A DNA stretch of 64,000 nucleotides from Musa acuminata AAA Group (GCF_036884655.1 NC_088331.1:18509501-18573500); one strand, 5' to 3'; counted from the stretch's first letter, positions 11,414-22,690 are shown. A program made the numbers and translations. The notes: a model not told the origin generated them from the letters alone.

Positions 11414-12729
11414 TGTTAGGATCGGAGCGGCACTAAGAGGAGGGGGTGAATTAGTGCAGTGGATTAAAACACGTAAGTTTGAAATCGATTTCACAAATGT
11501 GTAGAGATTTCGATTCGACGAAGGATGACTTAGCTAAAATAGCTTGAGTAAAGGTAGTCAATAGTAGGGAGATGAAAACTAAATAATTTCTAGCTAAGTA
11601 AAGAAATGGTTCAAAAAATTAAACACTCAAACATTCAAGGAACACCACGATGTATAGTGGTTTGGTCCAATGATCTACATCCACTTTCGAAGCCTTCTTT
11701 GATAAGGCTCCCAACTTCTACTAGCAAATCACTTTAAAGGGGAAGGACCAAATACCCCTCTTACAACCTCCTTACAAGTGGTTCACACTCTTACAGATTT
11801 TTCAAAGAGAAAGAGGGAGGTGAACACTTAAGCTATTAAAAATATGACTTTGCTAGAGCCTTTTCGCACTTTCTAACTTGTCAAAAAGGTGGTCTCTATT
11901 GAGAATTGAGGGGTATTTATAGGCCCCAAAAGGATTTAAATTTAAATTATTTTTGGGTTTCTTGGTGCTGGCGGTGCCACCGCCTATTAGTGTTTGACAC
12001 TGATAGTGTACTGGTGGTGCCACCACCAGACCTCTCGGGTTCTGGGTGGTGCCACCATCGGACCTCTCCGGTTCTAGGCGGTGCCACTGCCGGACCTCTT
12101 GGGTTCTGGGCGATGCCACCGCCCAATCCAGCAGTCCAGCAGTGCCATCGCCTGGACTGTTCCAGCTCATTGGTTGGGCTCCAAACTTGGCCCAAACCAG
12201 TCCAAACTCGGGCCCAATTGGCCCCTAACTGGGTTATAGGATTAACCCTTAATCCTAACCCAAATTATTTACAAACTACGAAATTAAGACATAGCCTTAA
12301 GCAAATTTTAACCGGCAACGTCGAGTTTCCTTATGGCGAGCTTTCCGACGAACTTCCAGCGGACTTCCGATACACCCTCGGGTTTCTTCTGGCAGACTCC
12401 CAGCAGGCTCCTGGTCTTGTGGCGAGTTTAACGAGTCTTTGACAAGTATTTGAACCTTCTCGGTGATCTCTGCGAACCTCTGACGTTCTTTCCGGCGGAG
12501 TTCCGAAAACTTCGACAAGTCCTCGATTCTTTCTCAGTTGGTTCTAAAAGCACTTCTGATAATTCTTCGGACTTTCGGCGGACTCTCGAACACCCATCAA
12601 ACTTGACTTTGGTAAACTTGCTTTATTTCTTCAAGCTATCGTAGTTAATCCTGCACACTTAACTCAATAATATGGATTAGATCAATTAATCCATCAATTG
12701 ACTTCATCATCAAAATCCGAGATTCAACA
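11414..12729 (-). repeat. Middle LTR of the Sirevirus A tandem
   Basis: The LTR has good ends, TGTTAGGATC at 11414 and TTCAACA at 12729 on the plus strand. On its low side are the primer site and gag of the main copy. On its high side is a polypurine tract (12730-12746), so it serves as 5' LTR for one unit and 3' LTR for the other. It includes the palindromic array at 11960-12160 and the C-run hairpin at 11430-11457. Confidence 0.85.
11914..11921 (-). promoter_or_regulatory. LTR TATA box of Sirevirus A
   Basis: TATAAATA on the minus strand lies between the palindromic array and the gag start, so it is the likely promoter of the main copy. Transcription would run toward lower coordinates. Confidence 0.65.
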
Positions 12730-13103
12730 ATCTCCCCTTTTTTTTATGATGACAATCAATTGATGACGGAGTTAATCATTACTCCCCCTATCTATATGTC
12801 ATATTATGAGAAGATAAAAACACTTGAATTCAATCTCTTTGAATTCATGCCTAAACTGATAAGTTATATCTGTTGAATTTATCGTTATTCTTAATAAGCA
12901 TGAGCAAATACGAAACTTTTTATTTCTCATAATTTCAAGGCATGAAAATAAGGAAGATCCTCATACGAGTCTTCCAATACGTGTAATCCGACCCATTAAA
13001 CATAAGCGGACGTGTAATAGAGTGACTCTCTTGCATGTCGGAGTAAGTCATCTCTCTTGGGTATTAAACCAAATATGAGAGTGAGCCTCACTCTGATAAC
13101 AAT
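12730..13103 (-). mobile_element. Collapsed internal region of the second Sirevirus A unit
   Basis: The part 12730-12947 matches the polypurine tract and 3' region of the main copy (5830-6050). The part 12948-13103 matches the gag start and primer site region (11257-11413), including TCTTCCAATAC. The two are joined near CATGAAAATAAGGAAG, so about 5 kb of gag-pol was lost by recombination at a few shared bases. Confidence 0.85.
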
Positions 13104-14507
13104 TGTCAGGATTGGAGCGGCACTAAGAGGGGGGGGTGAATTAGTGTAGCGGATTAAAACTCATAAGTTTGAAATAATTTCGTAAATATATAGAGTTTTT
13201 TATTCGACGAAGGATGACTTAACTAAAATAGCTCGAGTAAAGGTAATCAAGAGTAGAGAGATGAAAACCGAACGATTTGCAGCTAAATAAAGAAATGGTT
13301 TAGAAAATTAAACACTCACACATTCAAGGAACACCACGATGTATAGTGGTTTAGTCAAATGACCTACATCCACTTTTGAAGCCTTCTTCGATTTGGCTCT
13401 CAACTTCCACTAGCAAATCACTTTGAAGGGGAAGGACCAAATACCCCTCTTACAACCTTCTTACAAGTGGTTCATACTCTTACAGATTTTTCAAAGAGAA
13501 AAAGGGAAGTGAATACTTAAGCTATTAAAAACAAGACTTTGCTAGAGCTTTTTCTCACTTTCTAATTTGTCAAAAAGGTGTTGTCTCTATTGAGAATTGA
13601 GAGGTATTTATAGGCCCCAAGAGGATTCAAATTTGGGCTCCAAATTTGAATTGCTTTTGGGTTTCCCAATGCTGGTGGTGCCACCGTTTGTTAGTGTCTA
13701 ACACTGATAGTGTACTGGCGGTGCCACTGTCGGACCTCTCGGGTTCTGGGCGGTGCCACCGCCTAGTCCCGTAGTGTACTAGCGATGCCATCGCCGGACC
13801 TCTTGGGTTCTAGGCGGTGCCACCGCCGGACCTTTCGAGTTCTGGGCGGTGCCACCACCCAATCCGACAGTGTATTGGCAGTGCCACCGCTATACCTCTT
13901 AGGTTCTAGGTGGTGCCACCACCCAATCCAACAGTGCTAATGCCCAGTCCAGCGGTGCCACCGCCTGGACTATTCTAACTCACTAGTTGGGCTCCAAACT
14001 TGGCTCAAACCAGTCTAAACTCGAGCCCAATTAGCCCATAACTAGGTTGTAGGATTAACCCTTAATCCTAACACAAATTATATGCCCTAAGCAAATTTTA
14101 ATCGGCAACGTCGAGTTTCCTTCCGGTGAACTTCCCGCGGACTTCCGATACACCCTCAAATTTCTTCTGGCGGACTCCCAGCATGCTCTCGGTCTTGTGG
14201 CGAGTTCAACGAGTCTTTGGCAAGTATCCGAACCTTCTCGGTGATCTCTGCGAACCTCCGACGATCTTTCCGGCGGACTTCCGAAAACTTCGCCAAGTCC
14301 CCGATGCTTTCTTGGTTGGTTCCAGCAACACTTCCTATGATTCTTCGGACTTTTGGTGGACTCTCGAACACTCATCGAACTTGACTCCGGTAAACTTGCT
14401 TTATGTCTTCAAGCTATCATAGTTATTCCTACACACTTAACTCTATAATATGGATTAGATCAATTAATCCATCAATTGACTTCATCATCAAAATTTGAGA
14501 TTCAACA
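13104..14507 (-). repeat. 5' LTR of the Sirevirus A tandem
   Basis: It runs from TGTCAGGATT at 13104 to TTCAACA at 14507 on the plus strand, with a palindromic array at 13670-13970, a TATAAATA box on the minus strand at 13605-13612 and the G-run near 13125. The first bases (TGTCAGG) differ from the TGTTAGG of the other copies. After 14507 gypsy A sequence resumes. Confidence 0.85.
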
Positions 14508-15418
14508 TTTTTCTTGTGGAAAGTTGTATCATGAATTAAAAGACTACCCTTTGAATAAGATGCAAAAGCTACTGCCTCCTAAATCATCAGCCAATGTCAA
14601 ATTGTATGTTATCACTGAATATGATTCGATTTTAAAGCTTCTGAATTAGTATTCATCTTTGATAACAAATTTGATATGGTCATCTTGTCTGAATTCTATT
14701 GGAGAACTCAAACTTTTTGCTAATTTGGTTCTCCTAGAGATTTGGAGTTTTGATATTATACTTGGTATGGTTTGGCTATCTTCATATCATACTAGTATAG
14801 ATTGTTATACAAAATGATCACTTTTTGCATACTAGACCATCCTATCTTTTATTTTAAGAGTATTGGGTATGATTTACTTCCTTACCTGATGTATCCCAAG
14901 ATGATTCACTTGGATTACCTCTAGATAGAGAGGGTGAATTTGATTTTGATTTGGTCCTTGGGATAATCCCAATATCTATGCCTCTCTACGGAATGATACC
15001 ATTTGAATAAGTGGAATAAAAAAGACAACTAAAAGGATAATTATATAAGGGTTTTATTTGGCCTAGTGTTTCACCATATGGTGCTTCAATGTTGTTAGTT
15101 AAGAAAAATGATGGAACATTCAGGATTTATATTAATTGTAGATAATATAATCAGGTGACCATTAAAAATAAATATCCTCTATCTAGAAGTAATGACTTGT
15201 TTGGTCAATTGAATGGTGCATATATACTTTCCAAAATTGATCGAATGTCAGGTTATCATTTATTGAAGATCAAAAAGGATATTTTTAATCACTCTTGGAT
15301 GATTATGTAATTGAATTGTTTATGAAACTATTTGGGAGCTGAAGGAGGAAATGAATAAATTGTACCTTCATCTTTTTATCGATTAAGGTATAATCAATTT
15401 AGAAAACTAAATAATCTT
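14508..15418 (+). pseudogene. pol: Gypsy A protease and reverse transcriptase remnants
   Basis: Just past the Sirevirus A junction the frame shows CGKLYHELKDYP, a worn zinc knuckle ending gag. At 14735-14815 WSFDIILGMVWLSSYHTSIDC matches the end of the chromovirus protease region (usual form ...F.VILGMDWL..(Y/H).A.IDC). At 15080-15300 VSPYGASMLLVKKNDGTFRIYINC and [19 protein letters not shown] give the start of the RT (RVT_1). Stops interrupt every piece. The catalytic RT motif, RNase H, integrase and any chromodomain are absent, because the sequence passes almost at once to the polypurine tract. This copy is a deletion derivative. Confidence 0.75.
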
Positions 15419-15432
15419 TTAAGGGGGGAGAG
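15419..15432 (+). other. Polypurine tract of gypsy A
   Basis: TTAAGGGGGGAGAG stands directly before the LTR start TGGAATATCCC. It is the usual primer for second-strand synthesis and confirms plus orientation. Confidence 0.75.
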
Positions 15433-15534
15433 TGGAATATCCCTCGCTTCTGAAATTTATTAATAAGAATTTATTTATAAATCGAAGAACCTATATATAA
15501 ACATAGAAATTTCAAGGACTAAACCGTTAAGTTA

Positions 15535-16800
15535 AAAAAAAAAAAAAAAAGGGGGGGGGTGATGCATGGGAAACGGGGAGGGAAGCTATGGGGTGTCGGG
15601 AAGAAGGGAAGAGGAGGAGAAGAAGAGAAGAAGAAGAAGAGGGAGAAGAGAAGAGAAGAAGAAGAAGAAGAAGAAGAAGAAGAGAGGGAAGAGGGAGAGG
15701 AGAGAGAGGTAACTGCAACAGCGAGGGTTGCAGTACTCTGTTTCAGGAGGAAACAGAGTAGTGCATGTGTGGGGCGTCGGGGAGGAGAAGGGAAGAAGAG
15801 GAGAAGAAGAGAAGAGGGAGAAGAAGAAGAAGAAAAGAGGAGGGTGGCTGAGGCAAGGGCTGCAACGAGGAGCTGTGAGGCGTTGGGGAGGAGAAAGGAA
15901 GAAGAGGAGAAGAAGAGAAGAAGAATAAAAAGAAGAGGAGAAGAAGAGAAGAAGAAGAAGAGGGAGGAGGTGGCTGCAGCACCTCTGTTTTCCATAGGAG
16001 GAAACAGAGGAGAGTAGGCGGTGTGCGTCGGGGAGGGAAAAGGGAAGAAGAGGAGAAGAAGAGAAGAAGAAGAAGAAGAAGAAGAGGAGAAGAAGAAGAA
16101 GAAGAAGGAGGAAATGGCTGTGGCACCTTTGTTTCCCGCAGGAGGAAACAAAGGAGAAGAGGGGCAGTGCATCGGGGAAAAGAAGGGGAGGAAGGAGAAG
16201 AAGAAGAGAAGGGAAAGAAGAAGGGGCAGCGGCTGCGGCGGTGGCAGCTGTAGCTGGAAGAGAAGAAGGAGAGGAAGAAAAGAAGGTGAAGAAGAATAGA
16301 GGTAGGGGAGCTGCGGCTGCGGCTATGGCTGTGGCAGCTGCGGCTGCGGCGATGGCAGCTACAGGTGGAAGAGAAGAAGGAGAGGAAGAAGAGGCTGCGG
16401 TCGTGACTACGGCTGCGACTGCAACAGTTGCAGCTGGGAAAGAAGAGAAGGAAACGAAGAAGAAGAGGGAGAAAAGAGGGAAGAAGAGGAAGAGGGGAAG
16501 GTGGCTGCGGTTGCGGCAGCAGCAGTGGCATGGCTACGACAGGGGCAGCGGTAGCGGTATGATTGTGGCTGCGACAGCTACAAAAGCGGTGTGGCTGCGG
16601 CAACCGTAGAGACAGTGGTTGCGGCAGCAGTGGTGGCTACGGCAGCTATGGTTGGAAAAAAAAAAAAGGAATGAGAGAAGGGAGGAAGGAAGTAGCATAG
16701 TGAAAGGGGCTGCGGCGGTGGCTGCGGTTGCGATCGTGGTTGCGGTTGCGGTCGCAACTGTGGCAGTGGCAGCAACGGTTGAGAAAAAAAGAAGGCAAAT
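15535..16800. repeat. GAA/GAG and GCN trinucleotide-rich expansion in gypsy A LTR
   Basis: The first half is nearly pure purine (AGAAGAAGAGG types), punctuated by repeats of a block containing TTTC..AGGAGGAAACA. The second half is rich in GGCTGCGGC and GGTGGCTGCGG words. The matching place in the solo LTR (25730-25790) has only about 60 bp of purine tract. Long frames on both strands here, up to 286 codons, encode only low-complexity EEEKKR- or SSSPPL-type peptides. Confidence 0.85.
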
Positions 16801-16889
16801 GTAGAAAACGAAACAAGGAGAGGACATGGAGGAAAAATATAAAAAGGATTTGGGCGTACACCTTCTTCGGATCTTTGGATCAAAACCTT

Positions 16890-17690
16890 TGAAAGGTAAG
16901 TGTTTCGATCTATTCTGTTGCAAGTTTTCTAATCTTTCCTATTGCAAGTGTCCCGATCTTTTCTCCTGTAAGTGTTCTGATCTTCCTATTGCAAGTATTC
17001 TAATCTATCCTATTGCAAGTGCTTCGATCCTTTCTATTGCAAGTTTTCTAATCTTTCCTATTGCAAGTGTCCTGATTTTTTCTCCTGCAAGTGATCTGAT
17101 CTTCCTATTATAAGTGTTCTGAACTATCCTATTACAAGTGTTTCGATCCTTTGATATTGCAAGTGTCCCGATCTTTTCTTTTGCAAGTGTTTTGATCTTC
17201 CTATTACAAGTGTTCTGATCTGTCCTATTGCAAGAGTTTTGATCCTATCTATTGCAAGTGTTTCGATCATTTCTATTGTAAGTTTTCTAATCTTTCCTAT
17301 TTGCAAGTGTCCCGATCTTTTCTCTTGCAAGTGTTCTGATCTTCCTATTAGAAGTTTTCTGATCTATCCTATTGTAAGTGTTTCGATCCTTTCTATTGCA
17401 AGTTTTCTAATCTTTCCTATTGCAAGTGTCTCGATCTTTTCTCCTACAAGTGTTCTGATCTTCTTATTACAAGTGTTCTGATCTGTCCTATTGCTAGTGT
17501 TTCGATCCTTTCTATTATAAGTTTTCTAATTTTTCCTATTGCAAGTGTCCCGATCTTTTCTCATGCAAGTGTTCTGATCTTCCTATTACAAGTGTTTCGA
17601 TCCTTTCTATTGCAAATATTTCGATCCTTTCTATTGCAAATGTTTCGATCATTTCTATTGTTAGTGTTATGATCTTTCCTATTGCAAGTC
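16890..17690. repeat. 24-bp satellite with 119-bp higher-order period
   Basis: Monomers of about 24 bp follow CCTATTGCAAGTGTTCTGAT. The variant with TCCCGATC (or a close form) recurs at 16951, 17070, 17166, 17310, 17429 and 17548. The spacings are 119, 96, 144, 119 and 119 bp, that is four, five or six monomers. One such motif appears once in the solo LTR near 25848. Confidence 0.85.
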
Positions 17691-18965
17691 TCATGATCCT
17701 TCTTTACTCTAATTTTTATCTCTGCATTTGCTTTAAATATGAGAAACTTTGAATTGTTCTAGCCTTACAATTGATATATCTCCCGTTTAGACGTAACAAT
17801 TTGAATATGTGAAAGTTTCGAGATTCTGACCTTTTTACCTTTTTAGCGTTATAACTTCATGAACTAACCTCCGATTTGGACAAAACTTATTTGATCATAA
17901 TATAGACTCATAAACCTTTCTTTTGATAGCTTATTTTAAGAATTCGGAGTAAGTTTGCCTGCCCAAACTTCTATTTCAAATGAGCCTACAGATTCTGCAA
18001 AATAGGGATCATAATTTCTGACCTTTCGATACTAAACTGCCTATAAGTCCCTATTGGAAACTTTGATTTATTCAAAACTTATTTCATTGGAAACTAGACT
18101 CGTAGATCTTTCTTTTGATTCCTAGATTGAAAGATTTAGAGTCCAAATGTCTGCCCGGTTATCTATTGAAACCGAACCTATGAATTCTGCAAAATAATGA
18201 TTTTATTTTCTGGCCTTTGGTTACTAAATCAATTGTAACTCTTTGTTAGAAACTTTGATTCATACGAAACTTATTTTATTTGAAAATAGATTGAAATATC
18301 TTTCCACAACAACTTTCTTGAGTATATTGGAGCACAACTGATAGTTTGAATTATTTGTTCAATGTGCCTCTTAAATTCTGCTAGAAATCGAGCTTTGGTC
18401 GATTTCGCATATTTCGGTTTCATCCCTTTGGAAATTGATTTCATTTAGCTTTCTTTGTTCAATTGAGCTTTATATTACTACTTTGAATTCTTTTATGCTC
18501 TTGTTCTTAAATTATTTGCCTTCTTGAAACTTATTGTGTAAAGTTTATGTAATATCGTATTAACTTGTATAGGCACATGTATATCACATTGTTCCGCATT
18601 TGCTTTCGGTATGTGCCTCTTCTAGTTTCATTCCTTTGAACATTGGATTCATCTAACCTTCTTATTTCAATTGAGCTATATATGATTGTTTGGAATCCTT
18701 GTATGCTCTTGCTTTCATTTCCTTTCAAATCTGAATACATTTGTGAAAGATTATGTTTGTATCGTATTATCTCGTAAAGGCACATGTACATTTTGTTGTT
18801 CCGCATGTGCTTCCGATATATGCAAATTTTATTGTTCATACTGTCCTTTTGTACTCTGGTGTTTGTGGGATATTGTGAACCTTTGCCAGAAATGGTAAAG
18901 GGAGTTGTGCATGGAGCCTGTGATGCAATGGTAAAGGGAGTTATTACTAAGTATGAATCATATCG

Positions 18966-19315
18966 TCCGACATGTCATTGGTCCTATCGACGCTTCGTCT
19001 GATTCTTTAGTACATCATCTTCTCTTGTAGCCTATTGCCCAATCGGCTAGTTGATCTCCACAACTCCAATATCATTTGTGCAATATTCGCTCTTCTTGGC
19101 CTGATGCCCGAATCCATGGCTCGAAGCTTTCTGTCGATACGTCGACCAATCCTTTGGCCCTACGTCCAATCTTCTGACATGATTTCCTCCGGCCCAATAT
19201 AATTCTTCCTGCTTTAATTGTCTCTCCCTACTCGAAGCATCTTGCGTCACTCTAAATGTAGATCAAATCATAAATACTTTCAATTGGTTTTATCATTAAA
19301 ATTTGAGATTCAACA
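18966..19315 (-). mobile_element. Sirevirus LTR fragment (start only)
   Basis: On the minus strand it begins TGTTGAATCTCAAATTTT at 19315 and follows the same course as the LTR at 62608, through GAAGATTGGACGT, GGTCGACGTATCGACAG and CCAATGACATGTCGGAC. It breaks off at about 18966 at the gypsy A LTR. The full TG end sits exactly at the join with the gypsy B2 integrase, so this LTR, or the element it belonged to, inserted into gypsy B2. The rest was deleted. The coding-looking frames here are LTR sequence. Confidence 0.75.
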
Positions 19316-19960
19316 CTGTGCTCATCTTGAGTTTGGTGTCTTGTAACTGAAATAGCTTGGTCTAAAATTTATTGGTGAAGATCCTATCACGATCACTTAC
19401 AATAGTCCTTAGTTTCCCATATAGTTTAACAACATTTTCTATGAAAATTTGAGCAATTCTAGCAGTAGTGTAGGGATTTTGCACAGCACAAAAATGAGCA
19501 TATTACGTAAGTCGATCAACTACCACGAGAATTGTGCCTTTACCTTTGGAAGGTGGTAGCCCTTCGATGAAGTCCATGGAGATGTCAGTCCACACCAATT
19601 CTGGTATGGGTAGTGGTTGTAGCTTCCCTGGACTTGCCACTATTTCACCCTTGTGCTGTTGACATACATCACATTGTGCCACATATTTAGCAATAATTTT
19701 TTTCATCCCTCTCCAATAAAAATTTTGCTTCACTCTTTTGTAGGTTCTCAAGAATCCGGGGTGCCCTGCTGAGGGTGTGGAGTGCATTTCATGTAGGATG
19801 ATTTTGATGCAAGGGGAGTCAGTATAAGCACAATGCGACCTTTGTAGCATAGATCCCTTGAATCTCAAGTGTAGTGGGCTATTGCACTTGGATCCTCCTC
19901 CAATTTTTTTATGATGTTGTTGATCTCTAAATCCTTCTTCTATTCTTCCCTAATGTCCTC
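19316..19960 (-). pseudogene. pol: Gypsy B2 integrase, N-terminal part
   Basis: The open stretch 19868-19503 has the zinc-binding H..H and CDVCQQHK region and begins the catalytic core with TDISMDFIEGLPPSKG, including the first catalytic aspartate. Past a stop at about 19502 the core goes on (AHFCAVQNPYT, IVSDRDRIFT with the second aspartate) until the Sirevirus LTR cuts it at 19316, before the catalytic glutamate. It cannot be functional. Confidence 0.75.
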
Positions 19961-21240
19961 GAGGAAACTGGTGGTAGGAAGGGAGATGGCTGAAAACTTA
20001 GCTTGCTCAGATAGCCGTGAGAGTGCATCTGCAACAACGTTTTCTTTCCCTTTTTTGTAAATAATTTCATAATCAAATCTAAGAAGTTTGGTTACCCATT
20101 TTGCTGCTCAGGGGATGATATCTTTTGCTCCAAAAAGTGCTTGAGGCTTCTATGGTCGGTTTTAATTTAAAATCGCCAACCGATCAAGTAGGGTCTCCAC
20201 CTCGTTACTGCATGCATAATGGTGAGCATCGACTTATCATATATTGACATATTTTGATGGGAGAAAGATAATGTCTTGCTGGTGTATGCGAGTGGTTGAC
20301 CATCTTGCATGAGAACGACTCCAATTTCGACTCTAGATGCATCGGTCTCAACAATGAAGGGTCGGCTAAAATCTGGTAGCGCTAGCACCGGTGTCGTCGT
20401 CATGGTTGCCTTAAGTTTGTCGAAGGCAGTAGAGGCTTTGTCCGACCATTGGAAGGCATCTTTTTTCAGTAGAGAAGTGAGGGGTGCACTGATCTTCCCA
20501 CAGTCCTTAATAAATTTTTGGTAGTGGCCCGTTAGTCCAAGGAACCCATGTAGTGATTTCACGTTTGTAGGTTTTGACTAGCCTTGCATTGCTTCAATTT
20601 TTTTTGGGTCTACCGCCACTCCTTCTTCTAATATTATGTGCCCAAGGTACACTACTTTTTGCTAGAGAAAACTACACTTTGGCTACTTAACAAAAAGAGT
20701 ATTCTCCCAAAGGATCGTCAGAACAACTCATAAATGCTGAAAGTGAGTCTTAAGAGAAGGACTGTAAATGAGAATATCATCGAAAAATACCATCACAAAT
20801 TTACAAAGAAAGCTTCAAAAAATATCATTCATGAGACTTTAGAAGGTTAAAAGATCATTAGTGAGTCCAAAAGGTATTATCAAGAATTCATAATGACCAT
20901 TATGTGTGCGGAATGTAGTTTTTGGAATGTCGTCTTCACATACTTGAATTTGGTGGTAACTGGATCGGAGGTCCAACTTCGTGAAGACTCGAGCTCCTTT
21001 TAACTCATCAAGAAGTTCGTCCACCATTGGTATTGGGTACTTGTCCTTGATGGTGATACCATTTAAAGCTTAGTCGTCGATGTACATCCGCCAAGTTCCG
21101 TCCTTCTTGCGTACAAGTAGCACCGGTGAGGAATAAGGACTACACCTTGGCCAAATCACCCCTATTTCAAGCATCTCCTTTACGATCTTTTCAATTTCAT
21201 CCTTCTGGAGGAGAAGATATTGGTACGGCTGAGTGTTCAC
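19961..21240 (-). pseudogene. pol: Gypsy B2 reverse transcriptase and RNase H, broken
   Basis: From the high side, the RT opens near 21200 and shows [18 protein letters not shown] and [18 protein letters not shown] (21027-20839). The catalytic FFDDILIYS lies at about 20755-20790, outside the longest open piece. The thumb and RNase H follow in 20562-20167 with GFLGLTGHYQKFI, ETDASRVEIG and LAYTSKTLSF. Stops and small indels separate the pieces. Unlike B1, this copy keeps the catalytic RT core. Confidence 0.8.
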
Positions 21241-21390
21241 TGGTGGCTTGCCTGGAAGGATTGGAATCCAATGGTCATGTTGCCGAGTAGGAGGAAGACC
21301 TTGCGGCTCAGCAAAAATGTCAGCAAATTAAGCAAGCAATTGGGCGAGATTTTGATCTTAAATTATTATTTTCTTCCCCTCTCGTTGCTA

Positions 21391-21813
21391 CTACAGATGC
21401 ATCAAAAAGTTACCATATACCTTGGGCAAAACTTTCTCCTTCCATTGGGTCGAAACAGTGGTTATGTTGCTTCCGCGCTTCCCGCGTAGGATGATTTGTT
21501 TGCCTTTGTAGTAGAATTTCATAATTAATTTGGAGAAGTTCCAAGAGACATTATCTAGTATCGTCAGCCATTCTATGCCAAGCATAGCCTCATAGCCATC
21601 AATTGGTAGGAGGAAGAAGTCGGAGATAATTTCTTGGTCTTGCAGTAATTGTTTTACCTACGGACATCTTTGGTCACACTTTAGGATTCTTCCGTCGACG
21701 ACCTTTATGTCGAACTTGCTGCAACATTCGATGTGGAGCATCATACGAGCAGCAACCTTACTGTTTAGGAAGTTATTAGTGCTGGCCATGTTGATGAGAA
21801 CAGTGATCGGTTG
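21391..21813 (-). pseudogene. pol: Gypsy B2 aspartic protease, broken
   Basis: The active-site stretch reads VLINMASTNNFLN near 21800, where B1 has VLIDTGSSNNFLN, so the catalytic aspartate of the D-T/S-G triad is lost here. The C-terminal part MLGIEWLTILDNVSWNF (21585 onward) matches the protease/RT link of the family. Stops separate it from gag. Confidence 0.7.
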
Positions 21814-22690
21814 TTATTTGAGAAAGCCTCCAACTTTCATCGTTTGCAGGTTTGAGTAGCCGGCTAGTGCGTGTATCGTAAAGTCGATCGGTTGTGGCTC
21901 TTCTTCTGCATCTTCTTCTTCATGTTCAAGGCTCTCTTTTGGATGTTCAATGACATCTTCTTCTACTGGTTCAATCACAAGAAGTCTCCCTTTTTTACAA
22001 CGATGCTTGCGACTCCACGGCTCATCATAGTGCCAACATAACCCCTTCGTAGATCGCTCCCGAAGCTCTTCTCTTGTCAACCTTTTTGGTGTAGGGGCTC
22101 GATTGACAGTACGGGGGGCTGAGGGCTTTAGTATTGCTAGTCAGGGAGCGACTCTAGTCCTCCGGACTTCATGGTTCAATCGCTCCTCTTAAAGTCGTGC
22201 GAAAGAGATGGCTGCCATAAGCGTGTACGGTTGTCACGCTTTAACTTCTCCACGGATCTCTGGCTTCAAGCCCTCAATGAAGGTCCCTAATAGCTATTTT
22301 TCAGACAAATCATGAGTTTGATTAGATATCCTTTCAAACCTGATTTGGTACTCCTAAATGGTGGAGGTTTGTCGGATCTTGGCTAGTTGTCCATCAATGT
22401 TCTCGTAATCGGTTGGTCCGAAGCGGATCAGTACTCCTTCTTTGAATTGTTGCCATAAGAGGACTCCATGAGTGTTTTTAAACTAGTCAAACCACTATAT
22501 GACATCCCCTTCAAGATGTATAGTCGTAATTTTCACCATAGATGCGTCTGCGGTTTTATGGTAACGAAAATATCGCTCCGCGTGTGAGATCCAACCAATC
22601 GGGTCTCCTTCTTCCCATCTAGGAAAGTGCACCCTAATCCGTAGATAGTTGGGATCGGTCATAGACCCTCCCCTCTCTTGGAAGTCATCT
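21814..22690 (-). pseudogene. gag: Gypsy B2 gag, broken
   Basis: The minus-strand frame follows B1 gag (50747-50187): FPRWEEGDPIGWISHAERYF, then several stops in the Retrotrans_gag domain, then LTREELRERSTKGLCWHYDEPW with the zinc knuckle. The second knuckle cysteine is changed to tyrosine (CWHY for CWHC). An acidic EEEDAEEEP tail leads into protease. The whole is non-functional. Confidence 0.75.

Larger units (their letters stand above)
4373..14507 (-). mobile_element. Sirevirus A: three-LTR compound Ty1/copia element
   Basis: On the minus strand the order is LTR (14507-13104), a 374-bp internal scrap (13103-12730), LTR (12729-11414), primer site, gag, pol, 3' untranslated region, polypurine tract, LTR (5829-4373). 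Flanks are TTTTG on the left and TTTTT on the right, a decayed 5-bp target duplication. Excision of the element brings the two halves of gypsy A gag together. Gag and pol are in one frame and broken by about ten stop codons. The scrap carries the 3' region and the gag start of a second copy joined together, so this is a tandem of two elements sharing the middle LTR, one of which has lost nearly all its interior. Confidence 0.85.
15433..18965 (+). mobile_element. Gypsy A 3' LTR, truncated, with expanded repeats
   Basis: The start TGGAATATCCCTC corresponds to TGTAACATCCCTC of the solo LTR at 25435. The two can be followed in parallel: poly-A with purine tract, GGCAAGTGTTCTAACC-type words, the segment GACCTTTCGATACTAAA (18022 and 26178), and TTGTTCCGCATGTGCTTCCGATA near 18795. 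This copy is longer in the first part because of two repeat expansions (15535-16800 and 16890-17690). The last 1.4 kb, including the 30-bp minisatellite, is cut off where a Sirevirus LTR fragment begins. Confidence 0.8.

Noticed and set aside
15519..16603. Open frames of up to 286 codons on both strands in purine-rich DNA
   Set aside because: They encode only low-complexity SSSPPL or EEEKKR peptides. They arise because trinucleotide tracts lack stops in several frames and they lie inside a gypsy A LTR.
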